Assembly (NCBI RefSeq): GCF_023721715.1
Contig: NZ_JAMDLG010000001.1
Span: forward strand, 3,077,784-3,141,783
Direction: 5' to 3'
Length of the DNA stretch: 64,000 bases
Source of the DNA: Parasegetibacter sp. NRK P23
GTDB taxonomy: Bacteria > Bacteroidota > Bacteroidia > Chitinophagales > Chitinophagaceae
Shown: positions 1 to 8,778 of the stretch, piece after piece
Layout of the letters: the number at the start of each line of letters is the position of its first letter
How positions within the stretch are numbered: the first letter of the stretch is position 1
Notes under the pieces: generated by a model
The model's database searches: none
Seen by the model: only the letters and a program-made list of their open reading frames with translations
Told to the model about the DNA's origin: nothing
Translations under genes and position numbers: made by a program

Positions 1-9
1 TGCTTAAAA

Positions 10-564
10 TTATTTACCAGCAGATTTACCAGCTTTTCTGCGAAGCACTTCACCAGCGAATTTAACACCTTTACCTTTGTATGGTTCTGGTTTACGCAGG
101 CTGCGGAGCTTTGCTGCCACCTGGCCAATCAGTTGCTTGTCCATTCCTTCCAGGGTGATGGTGGGGTTCTGCCCTTTTTCCTGGGCGGTCACCACTTTCA
201 GTTCCTTGGGAATTTCGAAAATAATATTGTGAGAATAACCCAGTGCGAGGTCGAGGATATTGCCCTGGTTGGCGGCTTTATAACCTACACCCACCAGTTC
301 AAGTTTGCGAACAAACCCATCAGTTACACCTTTCACCATGTTGGCGATCAGGGAACGGTACAAACCGTGCAATGCGCGGTGGCGGATCTGGTCGGTAGGA
401 CGGGTTACAGTTGCTTCACCATCTTTCACTTCGATCTTGATGTCTCTGTCGATGGCTTGTTTCAGTTCGCCTTTAGGCCCTTTTACAGTGATCACATTGT
501 CGGCGGCTACGGTAATGGTAACGCCTGCAGGCACACTGATGATTTTTTTTCCGATACGTGACAT
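10..564 (-). CDS. rplF: 50S ribosomal protein L6
   Basis: L6 of the large subunit, which binds 23S rRNA near the sarcin-ricin loop. The 184-residue product begins MSRIGKKII and has the two repeated L6 folds, with a conserved second-half stretch around residues 150-165 (LRKPEPYKGKG) that is diagnostic of the family. Length is normal. It is the last complete gene of the S10/spc block here, 113 bases downstream of rpsH. That gap holds a GC-rich hairpin. The next genes (rplR onward) would lie off the left edge. Identification is secure. Confidence 0.97.
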   Translation of the reverse strand: MSRIGKKIISVPAGVTITVAADNVITVKGPKGELKQAIDRDIKIEVKDGEATVTRPTDQIRHRALHGLYRSLIANMVKGVTDGFVRKLELVGVGYKAANQGNILDLALGYSHNIIFEIPKELKVVTAQEKGQNPTITLEGMDKQLIGQVAAKLRSLRKPEPYKGKGVKFAGEVLRRKAGKSAGK

Positions 565-641
565 AGTCGTAAACTTTTAAGTTGATAGTTATCCCGTGTT
601 CAGCCCCGACTAAAAGGCTTGTGCGCCGGGTATATGATGAA

Positions 642-664
642 CCGGATCCGAAAAACGGACCCGG
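642..664 (-). other. Hairpin between rpsH and rplF
   Basis: On the minus strand two 9-base arms, CCGGGTCCG and CGGATCCGG, pair with one G-U around a TTTTT loop. No T-run follows, so it is unlikely to terminate. It may be an RNA processing or translation-control element inside the ribosomal operon. Structure is seen; function is inference. Confidence 0.4.
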
Positions 665-677
665 CTAACATTTCAGT

Positions 678-1076
678 TTAGTAGATGTAGCAAAGCACTT
701 CTCCGCCTACATTCTGCGCTTTGGCTTCTTTATCGGTCATTACTCCTTTGGAAGTACTTACGATAGCGATACCAAGACCATTCTTCACACGTTTGAAGTC
801 TTCAGGCTTTGCATACTGGCGCAAACCGGGGCGGCTGATTCTTTCCAGCGCCTTGATTGCGGGTTGTTTGCTGGTAGGATCGTATTTCAACGCGATCTTG
901 ATCAGCCCTTGCTTATTGTCTTCTTCGAATTTGTACTTCAGGATATAACCCTGGTTGTACAGAATTTCAGTGATACGCTTCTTCAGGTTTGAGGCAGGAA
1001 TCTCCACGATGCGGTGGTTGGCCATCTGCGCATTACGTACTCTCGTCAGAAAATCTGCTATTGGATCAGTAACCAT
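678..1076 (-). CDS. rpsH: 30S ribosomal protein S8
   Basis: S8 binds 16S rRNA in the central domain and in other bacteria is the translational repressor of the spc operon. The 132-residue product starts [16 protein letters not shown] and ends with the conserved [10 protein letters not shown]; the [12 protein letters not shown] segment (about 107-118) is the family signature. Length is normal. It sits between rpsN (84-base gap upstream) and rplF in the usual order. Whether this S8 regulates its operon cannot be seen here. Confidence 0.97.
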   Translation of the reverse strand: MVTDPIADFLTRVRNAQMANHRIVEIPASNLKKRITEILYNQGYILKYKFEEDNKQGLIKIALKYDPTSKQPAIKALERISRPGLRQYAKPEDFKRVKNGLGIAIVSTSKGVMTDKEAKAQNVGGEVLCYIY

Positions 1077-1160
1077 TGTTTGATTGAGGTTAAATGATAA
1101 AAATGATTTACAATGCGATATCCAATTAATAATTTGATATCAGTAACCAAGCGGTTGTTC

Positions 1161-1430
1161 TTACCAGCTTGCTTTTTTCACGCCAGGGATTTTTCCTGCA
1201 AGCGCCATGTCACGGAACATCACCCTTCCGAGACCGAAGTAACGCATGTATCCTTTGGGACGACCGGTGAGCTGACAACGGTTTTTCAGTCTTACAGGAG
1301 AAGCGTTGCGGGGCAGTTGAGACAATGCTGCGTAATCACCTGCTTCTTTCAGAGCGGCTCTTTTTTCAGCAAACTTAGCAACTGTGGCTTCGCGCTTTTT
1401 TTGTCTGGCTATTACTGACTTTTTTGCCAT
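1161..1430 (-). CDS. rpsN: 30S ribosomal protein S14 (zinc-free form)
   Basis: S14 of the small-subunit head. The 89-residue product starts [13 protein letters not shown] and carries the conserved [15 protein letters not shown]-like segment near residues 50-65. It is the longer form lacking the CxxC...CxxC zinc ribbon, so assembly should not depend on zinc. It lies 3 bases downstream of rplE, consistent with translational coupling. Identification is secure. Confidence 0.97.
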   Translation of the reverse strand: MAKKSVIARQKKREATVAKFAEKRAALKEAGDYAALSQLPRNASPVRLKNRCQLTGRPKGYMRYFGLGRVMFRDMALAGKIPGVKKASW

Positions 1431-1433
1431 GGT

Positions 1434-2012
1434 TTATTGAGCGTTTTCTTTTTTAATGTTTTTGAACGGCATGCCGAGTTCTTTCAGCAGTTCGTAAGCT
1501 TCTTCGTTCGTGTTGGCGGTAGTAACGAAAGTGATGTCGAGACCAGTGATCTTGTTCACCTTATCGATATCGATTTCGGGGAAGATGATCTGTTCAGTAA
1601 CACCAAGTGTATAGTTACCGCGGCCATCGAAAGCTTTGTCGTTCACTCCTTTGAAGTCGCGTACGCGGGGGAGGGACACAGCGATCAGACGATCGAGGAA
1701 TTCGTACATTTTTACACCTCTCAGCGTAACACGTGCACCGATGGGCATGTTCTTACGCAGTTTGAAGTTAGAGATGTCCTTTTTAGACATGGTGGGAACA
1801 GCTTTCTGACCGGTAACGGTAGAGAGTTCATCCACGGCGATGTCCACCAGTTTCTTATCGGCTACCGCGCCATTCACGCCGCGGTTCAGACAGATCTTGG
1901 TAAGTTTGGGTGCCTGCATGATGCTTTTGTAACCAAACTTTTTCATCAAGGCAGGTAATACCTCTTTGGAGTATTTTTCTGCCAGTCTCGGAGAATAGTT
2001 TACGGTACTCAT
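1434..2012 (-). CDS. rplE: 50S ribosomal protein L5
   Basis: L5 binds 5S rRNA and sits in the central protuberance. The 192-residue product has the typical GxRVTLRG segment (about 97-104) and the [16 protein letters not shown] region (about 118-133). It overlaps the end of rplX by one base and is followed 3 bases later by rpsN, so the three are tightly coupled. Length and motifs are normal for the family. Confidence 0.97.
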   Translation of the reverse strand: MSTVNYSPRLAEKYSKEVLPALMKKFGYKSIMQAPKLTKICLNRGVNGAVADKKLVDIAVDELSTVTGQKAVPTMSKKDISNFKLRKNMPIGARVTLRGVKMYEFLDRLIAVSLPRVRDFKGVNDKAFDGRGNYTLGVTEQIIFPEIDIDKVNKITGLDITFVTTANTNEEAYELLKELGMPFKNIKKENAQ

Positions 2013-2350
2013 TATTTAATTACCTCCCCTGATTTTTTTGCAATACGAACTAATTTACCGGTTTCACGGCTGCGGGTAACGCGGGTGGCTTTACCAGCTT
2101 TAGCGTCCCATAACATCACGTTAGAGATGTGGATGGGGGCTTCTTTTTTAACGATACCACCTTTAGTGTTCTGGGCTGAAGGTTTGGTATGTTTGGTAAC
2201 GATGTTCACACCTTCCACCAGGACGCGTGATTTATCCAGGAAAACTTCCAGTACCTGGCGGGGTTTGGCCAGGTCTTTATCGTCTCCGGCGATCACCACT
2301 ACGGCGTCACCTTTTTTGATATTAAACTTCGGTTTGAATCTTGTACTCAC
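2012..2350 (-). CDS. rplX: 50S ribosomal protein L24, GTG start
   Basis: L24 is an assembly-initiator protein of the 50S subunit. I choose the GTG at 2348-2350, giving 112 residues that begin M(V)[14 protein letters not shown], the normal start of Bacteroidetes L24, with the KOW motif just after ([15 protein letters not shown]). The reading frame stays open upstream to a TTG at 2437. That start would add 29 residues unlike any L24, and the TTG overlaps the -33 element of a near-perfect promoter (2408-2438), so it cannot be in the mRNA made there. The product is otherwise normal and couples to rplE. Confidence 0.93.
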   Translation of the reverse strand: MSTRFKPKFNIKKGDAVVVIAGDDKDLAKPRQVLEVFLDKSRVLVEGVNIVTKHTKPSAQNTKGGIVKKEAPIHISNVMLWDAKAGKATRVTRSRETGKLVRIAKKSGEVIK

Positions 2351-2407
2351 TGTAAAATGTTTATCGTTTTTTATAAAACGCCACCCCAGGTTTCCCTTTT
2401 GGGGGTG

Positions 2408-2438
2408 CAAAGATATGCTTTTTTGCTGAATGCTCAAC
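2408..2438 (-). promoter_or_regulatory. Promoter internal to the S10 operon, upstream of rplX
   Basis: On the minus strand GTTG (2435-2438), a 19-base spacer, and TATCTTTG (2408-2415) match the Bacteroidetes sigma-A consensus TTTG-N19-TAnnTTTG. CACCCCC follows directly, as at other promoters in this window. Transcription would begin near 2400, about 50 bases before the GTG start of rplX. It lies in the 150-base gap between rplN and rplX. Confidence 0.7.
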
Positions 2439-2500
2439 GCTGATTGCCAAACGCCCCGGAAATCCGGGAAAAACCTGCGTTAAGCACCTGCCCGGGCATC

Positions 2501-2869
<369 letters not shown>

Positions 2870-2924
2870 CGTTGAATAATTTTAAGTCCTTCCGGAACTT
2901 GTTATATAATGTAAAACAGAGGGA

Positions 2925-3182
2925 TTATTTTACCTTTTCCACGATCTCAACCAGCCTCCAGCGTTTTGTTTTGCTGAGGGGGCGGGTTTCCATGATCTTC
3001 ACCAGGTCGCCGATACTGCACTCGTTCTTTTCATCATGGGCGTGGAACTTGGTTGTCTTTTTTACGAACTTTCCGTAGATAGGGTGTTTCACCTTTCTTT
3101 CCACGGCTACGGTAACGGTTTTGTCCATCTTGTTGCTGGCAACCACACCGATCCTTGTTTTACGCAAATTTCTTTCAGCCAT
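2925..3182 (-). CDS. rpsQ: 30S ribosomal protein S17
   Basis: S17, an OB-fold protein that binds 16S rRNA early in assembly. The 85-residue product starts [14 protein letters not shown] and contains [14 protein letters not shown] (about 16-29) and the [21 protein letters not shown] region (about 55-75) typical of the family. It lies 21 bases downstream of rpmC and 55 bases upstream of rplN. Secure. Confidence 0.97.
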   Translation of the reverse strand: MAERNLRKTRIGVVASNKMDKTVTVAVERKVKHPIYGKFVKKTTKFHAHDEKNECSIGDLVKIMETRPLSKTKRWRLVEIVEKVK

Positions 3183-3203
3183 TGTTCAATTTTTATATCG
3201 GGA

Positions 3204-3416
3204 TTAAACTCCCAATGCACGTTTAGTTAATTCTGTTTTCAGACGGGCCACATCCCTTCTGAGTGAGCGGATGCTCACCGGATTTTCCAGGGGAGTGATG
3301 GCGTGCGCGAACTCAAGCTTTTTCAGACGCAGTTCATCTTCCTGGATTTTAGCCTTCAGATCCGCATCACTGATATCTTTCAGGCTTTTGTTAAATTCAA
3401 CTTTCTTAGACGACAT
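3204..3416 (-). CDS. rpmC: 50S ribosomal protein L29
   Basis: L29 lies at the polypeptide exit tunnel and forms part of the docking site for SRP and trigger factor. The 70-residue product is a predicted two-helix hairpin with the family motif ENPVSIRSLRRDVARLKTEL near residues 45-64. It is 29 bases downstream of rplP. Short N-terminal sequence is variable, as usual for this protein. Confidence 0.95.
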   Translation of the reverse strand: MSSKKVEFNKSLKDISDADLKAKIQEDELRLKKLEFAHAITPLENPVSIRSLRRDVARLKTELTKRALGV

Positions 3417-3445
3417 CGTATATACGATTTATGTTGATGAACGAA

Positions 3446-3865
3446 TTATGCTTGGAGATCTCTCCTCACAATGAATTTGGTTTTGATCGGCAGTTTCTGC
3501 GCAGCCAGTTCCATAGCGTGTTTCGCTACTTCAACGGGAACACCGTCGGCTTCGAACAGAACTCTTCCGGGTTTCACCACGGCAGCCCAATGATCGGGTG
3601 CGCCTTTACCTTTACCCATCCTTACTTCGGCGGGCTTGCGGGTAACGGGTTTATCGGGGAAAATACGGATCCACACATTACCTTCCCGCTTCATGGCACG
3701 CGTCATGCTCTGACGGGCGGCTTCAATCTGGCGGTCGGTCATCCAAACATTTTCCAATGCCTTCAAACCGAATGAACCGAACGACAGGGTGGTACCACGT
3801 TTGGCATTCCCTCTGGAAGGCATTTTCTGCATCTTCCTGTGCTTCGTTCTTTTTGGCTGTAACAT
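3446..3865 (-). CDS. rplP: 50S ribosomal protein L16
   Basis: L16 is needed for late 50S assembly and helps position tRNA in the A and P sites. The 139-residue product starts [14 protein letters not shown] and has [16 protein letters not shown] (about 23-38) and the [19 protein letters not shown] segment (about 83-101) that marks the family. It is 51 bases downstream of rpsC. Secure. Confidence 0.98.
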   Translation of the reverse strand: MLQPKRTKHRKMQKMPSRGNAKRGTTLSFGSFGLKALENVWMTDRQIEAARQSMTRAMKREGNVWIRIFPDKPVTRKPAEVRMGKGKGAPDHWAAVVKPGRVLFEADGVPVEVAKHAMELAAQKLPIKTKFIVRRDLQA

Positions 3866-3916
3866 CTTACGTTATATTAAGTAGTTAATTGAAATTTATT
3901 ACCAACGATCGGGGGA

Positions 3917-4714
3917 TTATCTTCTTCCGCCACCGCCTCTTCTGTCGCCACCACGGTCATCCCTTCTTTCAGGACGTCCGCCACGGTCACCACGGTCGCC
4001 GCCACGGAAATCTCCGCGCTCACCACCTCTTCTGTCGCTCACATCGCTCTTACCGCCTACGAAGTTGGGGTTCAGGTCTCTCTTAGCGAGCACTTCACCT
4101 TTGGATATCCAAACTTTGATACCGATTTTACCGTAAACCGTAAGGGCGAAAACATTGGCGTAGTCAATGTCCATACGAAGTGTATGCAGGGGAACACGAC
4201 CTTGTTTGATCTCTTCGGAACGTGCGATTTCCGCACCACCCAAACGACCGCTCACTTTTACCTTGATCCCTTCGGCGCCCATACGGAGTGCGGAAGCGAT
4301 AGACATTTTGATGGCGCGTTTGTAGTTGATCCTGTTTTCGATCTGCTTGGCGATCGTATCACCAACGATGTTGGCGTCCAGTTCGGGGCGACGGATCTCC
4401 AGGATGTTGATCTGTACATCTTCCTTACCGGTCAACTTTTTCAGTTCTTCCTTGATGCGGTCCACCTCATTACCACCCTTACCTATGATGATGCCAGGCT
4501 TGGAAGTATGAATGGTCACGATCAGTTTGTTCAGCGTACGCTCGATCACGATCTTGGCGATACCGCCTTTATTGATACGTGCGTTCAGATAAGTTCTGAT
4601 CTTATTGTCTTCGATCAGCTTCTGGGCATAATCTTTTTTACCACCATACCAGTTAGACTCCCATCCGCGGATGATTCCCAACCTTGCACCAATAGGATTT
4701 GTTTTCTGACCCAT
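3917..4714 (-). CDS. rpsC: 30S ribosomal protein S3 with Arg-Gly-rich tail
   Basis: S3 lines the mRNA entry channel. Residues about 1-85 are the N-terminal part and about 38-110 the KH domain with the [10 protein letters not shown] loop (GxxG); the C-terminal S3 domain follows to about residue 215. The 265-residue length exceeds the bacterial norm of about 210-240 because of a tail from about residue 220 made of arginine, glycine and aspartate (repeated RGG/RGD/DRG steps). Similar but shorter tails occur in Bacteroidetes. The tail is probably disordered and may bind RNA; that is inference. The gene is 31 bases downstream of rplV. Confidence 0.97.
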   Translation of the reverse strand: MGQKTNPIGARLGIIRGWESNWYGGKKDYAQKLIEDNKIRTYLNARINKGGIAKIVIERTLNKLIVTIHTSKPGIIIGKGGNEVDRIKEELKKLTGKEDVQINILEIRRPELDANIVGDTIAKQIENRINYKRAIKMSIASALRMGAEGIKVKVSGRLGGAEIARSEEIKQGRVPLHTLRMDIDYANVFALTVYGKIGIKVWISKGEVLAKRDLNPNFVGGKSDVSDRRGGERGDFRGGDRGDRGGRPERRDDRGGDRRGGGGRR

Positions 4715-4745
4715 GAGTTTGGTATATTAAGTTTACTTGTTATAG

Positions 4746-5081
4746 TTATTTTGTATCAACGATTACAGTTACGTGGTTGCTGCGCTTTCTAACCCTGTAA
4801 CCACGACCCTGCGGGGCAGGACGCATTCTTTTCAGTGTTCTTGCGCCATCCACGAAAATGGTCTTCACCACCAGTTGGCTCTCGTCTCCACCTTCGTTCT
4901 GCTGCTTCCAGTTGTTGATAGCGCTCAGTACGAGTTTGCGGAGCGGGCTTGCGCTGTGCTTGGCGTTGAATTCCAGTTCCGCCAGCGCTTTTTCCACCTG
5001 CATACCACGGATCAGGTCTGCAAGCAAACGCATTTTACGTGGTGATGTTGGATAATTTCTCAGTTTAGCTACTGCTTCCAT
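4746..5081 (-). CDS. rplV: 50S ribosomal protein L22
   Basis: L22 contributes an extended loop to the peptide exit tunnel. The 111-residue product starts [19 protein letters not shown] and has the [22 protein letters not shown] loop and strand near residues 84-105, the tunnel-lining portion. Length is normal. It lies 56 bases downstream of rpsS and 31 bases before rpsC. Secure. Confidence 0.97.
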   Translation of the reverse strand: MEAVAKLRNYPTSPRKMRLLADLIRGMQVEKALAELEFNAKHSASPLRKLVLSAINNWKQQNEGGDESQLVVKTIFVDGARTLKRMRPAPQGRGYRVRKRSNHVTVIVDTK

Positions 5082-5137
5082 TGTATTCAGTTTCTGTTTT
5101 CAGTTCCTCCGGTTCCTTTTCAGTACACCGGGTTCAC

Positions 5138-5407
5138 TTACATTTTTTTGTTTGAGTGTCCTTTGAAGTTCCTGGTGGGAGCGAATTCGCCCAGTTTGTG
5201 GCCAACCATGAATTCAGTTACGTAAACAGGGATGAATTTGTTACCGTTGTGCACCGCGAAAGTGTGTCCTACGAAATCCGGTGTGATGGTAGAACGGCGT
5301 GACCATGTTTTCACTACACCTTTTTTCGCTTTGCCTTCGTTGATGGCGAGCACTTTGGTTTCGAGTTTAACGTCTACGAAAGGACCTTTTTTAATCGAAC
5401 GAGCCAT
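5138..5407 (-). CDS. rpsS: 30S ribosomal protein S19
   Basis: S19 forms a complex with S13 in the small-subunit head. The 89-residue product begins [12 protein letters not shown] and contains [19 protein letters not shown] (about 37-55) and the [11 protein letters not shown] motif (about 69-79). Length is typical. It follows rplB after a 61-base gap that contains a strong GC hairpin at 5429-5450. Confidence 0.98.
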   Translation of the reverse strand: MARSIKKGPFVDVKLETKVLAINEGKAKKGVVKTWSRRSTITPDFVGHTFAVHNGNKFIPVYVTEFMVGHKLGEFAPTRNFKGHSNKKM

Positions 5408-5428
5408 ATTGTATTGGGTTGTTTATTT

Positions 5429-5450
5429 GCCCCGCCCGCGAGAGCGGGGC
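5429..5450 (-). other. GC hairpin between rplB and rpsS
   Basis: A perfect 7-base stem GCCCCGC/GCGGGGC closes an 8-base loop on the minus strand in the rplB-rpsS gap. The sequence after it is AAATAAAC rather than a T-run, so it is not a classical terminator. It could stabilise or segment the ribosomal mRNA. Only the structure is certain. Confidence 0.5.
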
Positions 5451-5468
5451 CATTTTAACACTTGTTAC

Positions 5469-6305
5469 TTATTTAACTTTCTTACCGTTTCTGCGTTGGA
5501 TGATCAGCTTATCGGAAGACTTACCTCTTGTACGGGTAACTTCTCCTTTAGCGTATTTACCGGTACGGCTGCGTGGGTGACCACCGGAAGCCCTACCTTC
5601 ACCACCACCCATCGGGTGATCTACAGGGTTCATCGCAACACCGCGGTTTCTTGGACGGATACCTTTCCACCTGTTCCTACCTGCCTTACCCATGCTTTGG
5701 AGGCTGTGGTCGGAGTTGGAAACAACACCTACGGTAGCGTAGCAGTTGATCAATACTTTACGGAGTTCACCGGAAGGCATTTTCAATACCGCGTATTTTT
5801 CTTCTTTGGCGTTCAGCTGCGCGGAGGAACCGGCGCTTCTTGCCATTTTCGCACCCTGACCCGGTTGCAACTCAATGTTGTGCACCATGGTACCGAGTGG
5901 CATGTTTTTCAGTTGCAGCGCATTACCCAGTTCAGGCGCCACGGCATCTCCACTGATTACAGTGGTACCTACTGTGAGGCCCTGGGGAGCGATGATGTAT
6001 CTTTTCTCACCGTCAACGTAGTTCAGCAGTGCGATGAAAGCTGTACGGTTCGGATCGTATTCAATGGAAGCGACTTTAGCTTCGATTCCGGTTTTGTTGC
6101 GTTTGAAGTCGATAACACGGTAGTGCTTCTTGTGGCCACCACCAATGTAGCGCATGCTTCTTCTACCCTGCGCGTTACGTCCACCGGTTCCTTTCAGGGG
6201 TTCCAGGAGGCTTTTTTCAGGCGTATCGGTTGTGATTTCCGCGTACGCGTTTCCGATTCTCCAACGGGTACCGGCGGTCATCGGTTTGAACTTCTTCAGT
6301 GCCAT
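5469..6305 (-). CDS. rplB: 50S ribosomal protein L2
   Basis: L2 is essential for subunit joining and peptidyl transferase activity. The 278-residue product has the OB and SH3-like domains and the C-terminal [17 protein letters not shown] signature (about 225-241), which includes the conserved histidine near the catalytic centre. Length is normal. It lies 64 bases downstream of rplW. Secure. Confidence 0.98.
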   Translation of the reverse strand: MALKKFKPMTAGTRWRIGNAYAEITTDTPEKSLLEPLKGTGGRNAQGRRSMRYIGGGHKKHYRVIDFKRNKTGIEAKVASIEYDPNRTAFIALLNYVDGEKRYIIAPQGLTVGTTVISGDAVAPELGNALQLKNMPLGTMVHNIELQPGQGAKMARSAGSSAQLNAKEEKYAVLKMPSGELRKVLINCYATVGVVSNSDHSLQSMGKAGRNRWKGIRPRNRGVAMNPVDHPMGGGEGRASGGHPRSRTGKYAKGEVTRTRGKSSDKLIIQRRNGKKVK

Positions 6306-6369
6306 GATGTTCTGATTTCTTCGTTGTTGTTAATTAAATTCTTGATCTGTATATACAACCATTCACGGC

Positions 6370-6669
6370 TTATATGTTAGCATACAGATCGATGGTAGTT
6401 CCTTCGGCAACGGTCACCAGCGCTTTTTTGTAAGCGGGTTTGCGGCCTTTGATGAAACCTGCTTTTGTGTAGCGGGTTTTATCTTTTCCCGGAACAACGG
6501 AAGTGTTAATGTCCACAACTGTTGCACCGTAGAACTCTTCAATAGCTTTTTTAATTTCAAGCTTATTGGCTTTCCGGGCCACTTTGAAAGCGTACCTGTT
6601 CAGCTTTTCCTGCTGGGCGTTTGCTTTCTCGGTAAGGATCGGTTTTATCAAAACTTCTGATAATTTCAT
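6370..6669 (-). CDS. rplW: 50S ribosomal protein L23
   Basis: L23 sits at the tunnel exit next to L29 and is the docking point of trigger factor. The 99-residue product starts MKLSEVLIKPILTEKAN and has the NKLEIKKAIEEFYGATVVDINT stretch (about 34-55) typical of the family. It is 19 bases downstream of rplD. Length is normal. Confidence 0.97.
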   Translation of the reverse strand: MKLSEVLIKPILTEKANAQQEKLNRYAFKVARKANKLEIKKAIEEFYGATVVDINTSVVPGKDKTRYTKAGFIKGRKPAYKKALVTVAEGTTIDLYANI

Positions 6670-6688
6670 CTCTGAATGATTTAGACAA

Positions 6689-7330
6689 TTATGCGTTTAC
6701 TTCTTCAACAGCTTCATCGGTGAATACCTTGGCGGCGGATTCGCTCAGTACGAGGAAGTCGGCGTTCACGATATCGTAAGTATTGATATCGCTCAGCAGG
6801 GAACCTTGTACGGAAGGAATATTGCGGAGGCTGAGGTACACGTTCTCGTTGTACTCGGGGAGAACGAACAGAGACTTTTTGTTATCGATGTTCAGTGTTT
6901 TCAGTACACCGGCGAATTGTTTTGTTTTTGGCGCGTCAAGGTTCAGGTCTTCCAGTACCACGATAGCGTTTTCTTTCGCTTTGAAGCTCAGGGCGCTCAT
7001 TTTGGCGAGGTCCTTCACTTTGCGGTTCAGTTTGAAGCTGTAATCGCGGGGTTTAGGTCCGAAGATGGTACCACCACCTTTGTAGAGGGGGTTACGCAGG
7101 TTACCTTTACGGGATCCGCCGGTACCTTTCTGACGGTGGAGTTTACGGCTGGCGCCTTTCACTTCCATCCTGGTTTTCACCTTGTGTGTACCCTGGCGTT
7201 GAGCGGCGAGGTATTGTTTCACAGCGAGGTAGATCACGTGGGTATTCGGCTCAATTCCGAAGATTTCTTCCGGAAGTTCAATTGTTCTCCCGGTTTTTTG
7301 TCCTTGTATATTTAAAACATCTACTTGCAT
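6689..7330 (-). CDS. rplD: 50S ribosomal protein L4
   Basis: L4 reaches into the exit tunnel and in Escherichia coli represses the S10 operon by binding its leader. The 213-residue product carries the RKLHRQKGTGGSRKGNLRNP loop (about 62-81) and the GPKPRDYSFKLNRK segment (about 92-105). Length is normal. It lies 19 bases downstream of rplC. An L4-dependent leader switch is possible here because a structured 340-base leader precedes rplC, but this is inference. Confidence 0.97.
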   Translation of the reverse strand: MQVDVLNIQGQKTGRTIELPEEIFGIEPNTHVIYLAVKQYLAAQRQGTHKVKTRMEVKGASRKLHRQKGTGGSRKGNLRNPLYKGGGTIFGPKPRDYSFKLNRKVKDLAKMSALSFKAKENAIVVLEDLNLDAPKTKQFAGVLKTLNIDNKKSLFVLPEYNENVYLSLRNIPSVQGSLLSDINTYDIVNADFLVLSESAAKVFTDEAVEEVNA

Positions 7331-7349
7331 CGTACTTCAGATTAATAGG

Positions 7350-7967
7350 TTATTTCTGGATGAGAACATATGAACCGATATGGCCCGGAACGGAACCACT
7401 TACCAGAATGTAATTTTTTTCGGGGAAAATCTTAACGATCTTGAGACCTTTCATTTTCACGCGATCGCCACCCATGCGGCCGGCCATGCGCATACCTTTG
7501 AATACGCGGGAAGGATAGGAAGAGCCACCGATAGAACCCGGGGCGCGCTGACGGTCGTGTTGTCCGTGTGATTGTTCACCCACACCGGAGAATCCGTGGC
7601 GCTTAACAACACCCTGGAAACCTTTACCTTTAGAGGTACCTACCACATCAATCTTTTCGCCTTCGGCGAAGATGTCAACGGTAATGGCTTCACCGAGTGG
7701 TTTATCGGTAGAGAAGTCGCGGAATTCTTTTACGAAACTTTTGGGAGCTGTGTTGGCTTTGGCGAAGTGATTTTTTTCAGCTTTGGTAGCATTCTTTTCT
7801 TTCTTGTCGCCAAATGAGAGTTGGAGAGCGTTGTAACCGTCTGATTCAGACGTTTTTACCTGCGTGATCACACAAGGACCAGCTTCAATAATAGTGCAGG
7901 CGGTTTGCTTGCCACTGGGATCGAAGATGCTGGTCATCCCGATTTTTTTTCCAATTAATCCTTTCAT
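7350..7967 (-). CDS. rplC: 50S ribosomal protein L3
   Basis: L3 is an early assembly protein near the peptidyl transferase centre. The 205-residue product starts [19 protein letters not shown] and contains [19 protein letters not shown] (about 110-128) and the [18 protein letters not shown] extension loop. It is the first gene after a 340-base gap downstream of rpsJ. Length is typical for the phylum. Confidence 0.98.
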   Translation of the reverse strand: MKGLIGKKIGMTSIFDPSGKQTACTIIEAGPCVITQVKTSESDGYNALQLSFGDKKEKNATKAEKNHFAKANTAPKSFVKEFRDFSTDKPLGEAITVDIFAEGEKIDVVGTSKGKGFQGVVKRHGFSGVGEQSHGQHDRQRAPGSIGGSSYPSRVFKGMRMAGRMGGDRVKMKGLKIVKIFPEKNYILVSGSVPGHIGSYVLIQK

Positions 7968-8307
7968 TATTATGTAGGTTTATACCCTTCAAGGTTATAT
8001 GGACAATCCTGCACAGCGCAGGACTTCAATCCCAGTTTGCTACCGACCTTTTCCTGAGTTCGGCCCTTCCTGCACTTGTTGCAGGAACGGAACCGGGGGA
8101 AGTACCGATAGTAAACAAACCCTGAAAGGCTTGTTCATATGTTTTTATATTTCGATCCTGCCGGAGCAGAATGAATAAATTCGATCAAAATAAGTTCAGC
8201 GCTCTTTTGGCCCGCCACCGGCGGATTTGAGAGATGAAACATGAATAAGAACTAGCTTTTTCGAGGAATTTTCCACTTCAGCTTTTTGGCTTCAGCGGGC
8301 GGCTTCA
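7968..8307 (-). promoter_or_regulatory. Structured leader between rpsJ and rplC
   Basis: This 340-base gap holds no gene and no promoter that I recognise. On the minus strand it contains three hairpins in order: 8114-8135 (8-base arms, one G-U, loop of 6), 8067-8087 (perfect 8-base stem TTCCTGCA/TGCAGGAA, loop of 5), and 8007-8023 (perfect 6-base stem TCCTGC/GCAGGA, loop of 5). The last two share the arm sequence TCCTGC/GCAGGA, so alternative pairings are possible. Other S10-operon gaps here are at most 150 bases. A ribosomal-protein leader is the likely role. Confidence 0.5.
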
Positions 8308-8613
8308 TCAGGCCTTGATCTCAACTTCCACACCAGAGGGCAGATCGAGCTTGGAAAGCGCATCCACAGTTCTGGAAGAAGAAGTGTAAATATCCAACAA
8401 ACGCTTATGAGTGTTCAATTCGAACTGCTCACGGGCTTTCTTGTTCACGTGCGGTGAACGCAACACGGTAAAGATCTTCTTCTTGGTAGGTAAAGGAATT
8501 GGTCCTGTTACCACCGCTCCTGTACTGCGTACGGTCTTCACAATCTTTTCAGCAGATTTGTCCACCAGGTTGTGATCGTACGACTGCAATTTGATTCTGA
8601 TTCTCTGAGACAT
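8308..8613 (-). CDS. rpsJ: 30S ribosomal protein S10
   Basis: S10 of the small-subunit head, also the NusE partner in antitermination. The 101-residue product begins [21 protein letters not shown] and has [28 protein letters not shown]-type sequence through residues 37-64. Length is typical. A consensus promoter (8641-8671) and a short palindrome (8623-8636) lie just upstream, so rpsJ is transcribed separately from the secreted-protein gene before it. Confidence 0.98.
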   Translation of the reverse strand: MSQRIRIKLQSYDHNLVDKSAEKIVKTVRSTGAVVTGPIPLPTKKKIFTVLRSPHVNKKAREQFELNTHKRLLDIYTSSSRTVDALSKLDLPSGVEVEIKA

Positions 8614-8640
8614 AGCTTATTGCCCAATTTATTGGGAGTG

Positions 8641-8671
8641 CAAAGGTATGTATTAGGTTTAGATTATCAAA
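8641..8671 (-). promoter_or_regulatory. Promoter of rpsJ and the S10 operon
   Basis: On the minus strand TTTG (8668-8671), exactly 19 bases, then TACCTTTG (8641-8648) match the Bacteroidetes consensus, followed by CACTCCC. The leader to rpsJ is about 20 bases and includes a palindrome CCCAAT-TT-ATTGGG at 8623-8636 that could form a small hairpin near the start codon. Confidence 0.8.
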
Positions 8672-8695
8672 TTTTTTTCAGGTATTTTTCGCAAA

Positions 8696-8740
8696 GAACA
8701 GGGCCGGAAGCAAGATTTTTTCATGCTTACGGCCCTGTTC
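8696..8740 (-). terminator. Terminator after the inserted T9SS gene
   Basis: An 11-base perfect stem, GAACAGGGCCG with CGGCCCTGTTC, is extended by a second helix (TAAGCA/TTGCTT) around an A-rich loop. It stands 38 bases after the stop codon of the secreted-protein gene and 25 bases before the rpsJ promoter. The T-tail is weak, so efficiency is uncertain. Confidence 0.65.
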
Positions 8741-8778
8741 GGAAGAATCTTTCCGCGCTGCCCTTTATTTTATCGCGC

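Noticed and set aside
5232-6380. 382-codon frame on the plus strand opposite rpsS and rplB
   Set aside because: Antisense to two clear ribosomal protein genes and without domain signals.
8281-8310. Terminator directly after rpsJ
   Set aside because: The minus strand has GC-rich inverted bits (GCCGCCCGC...) but no stable stem followed by a T-run.
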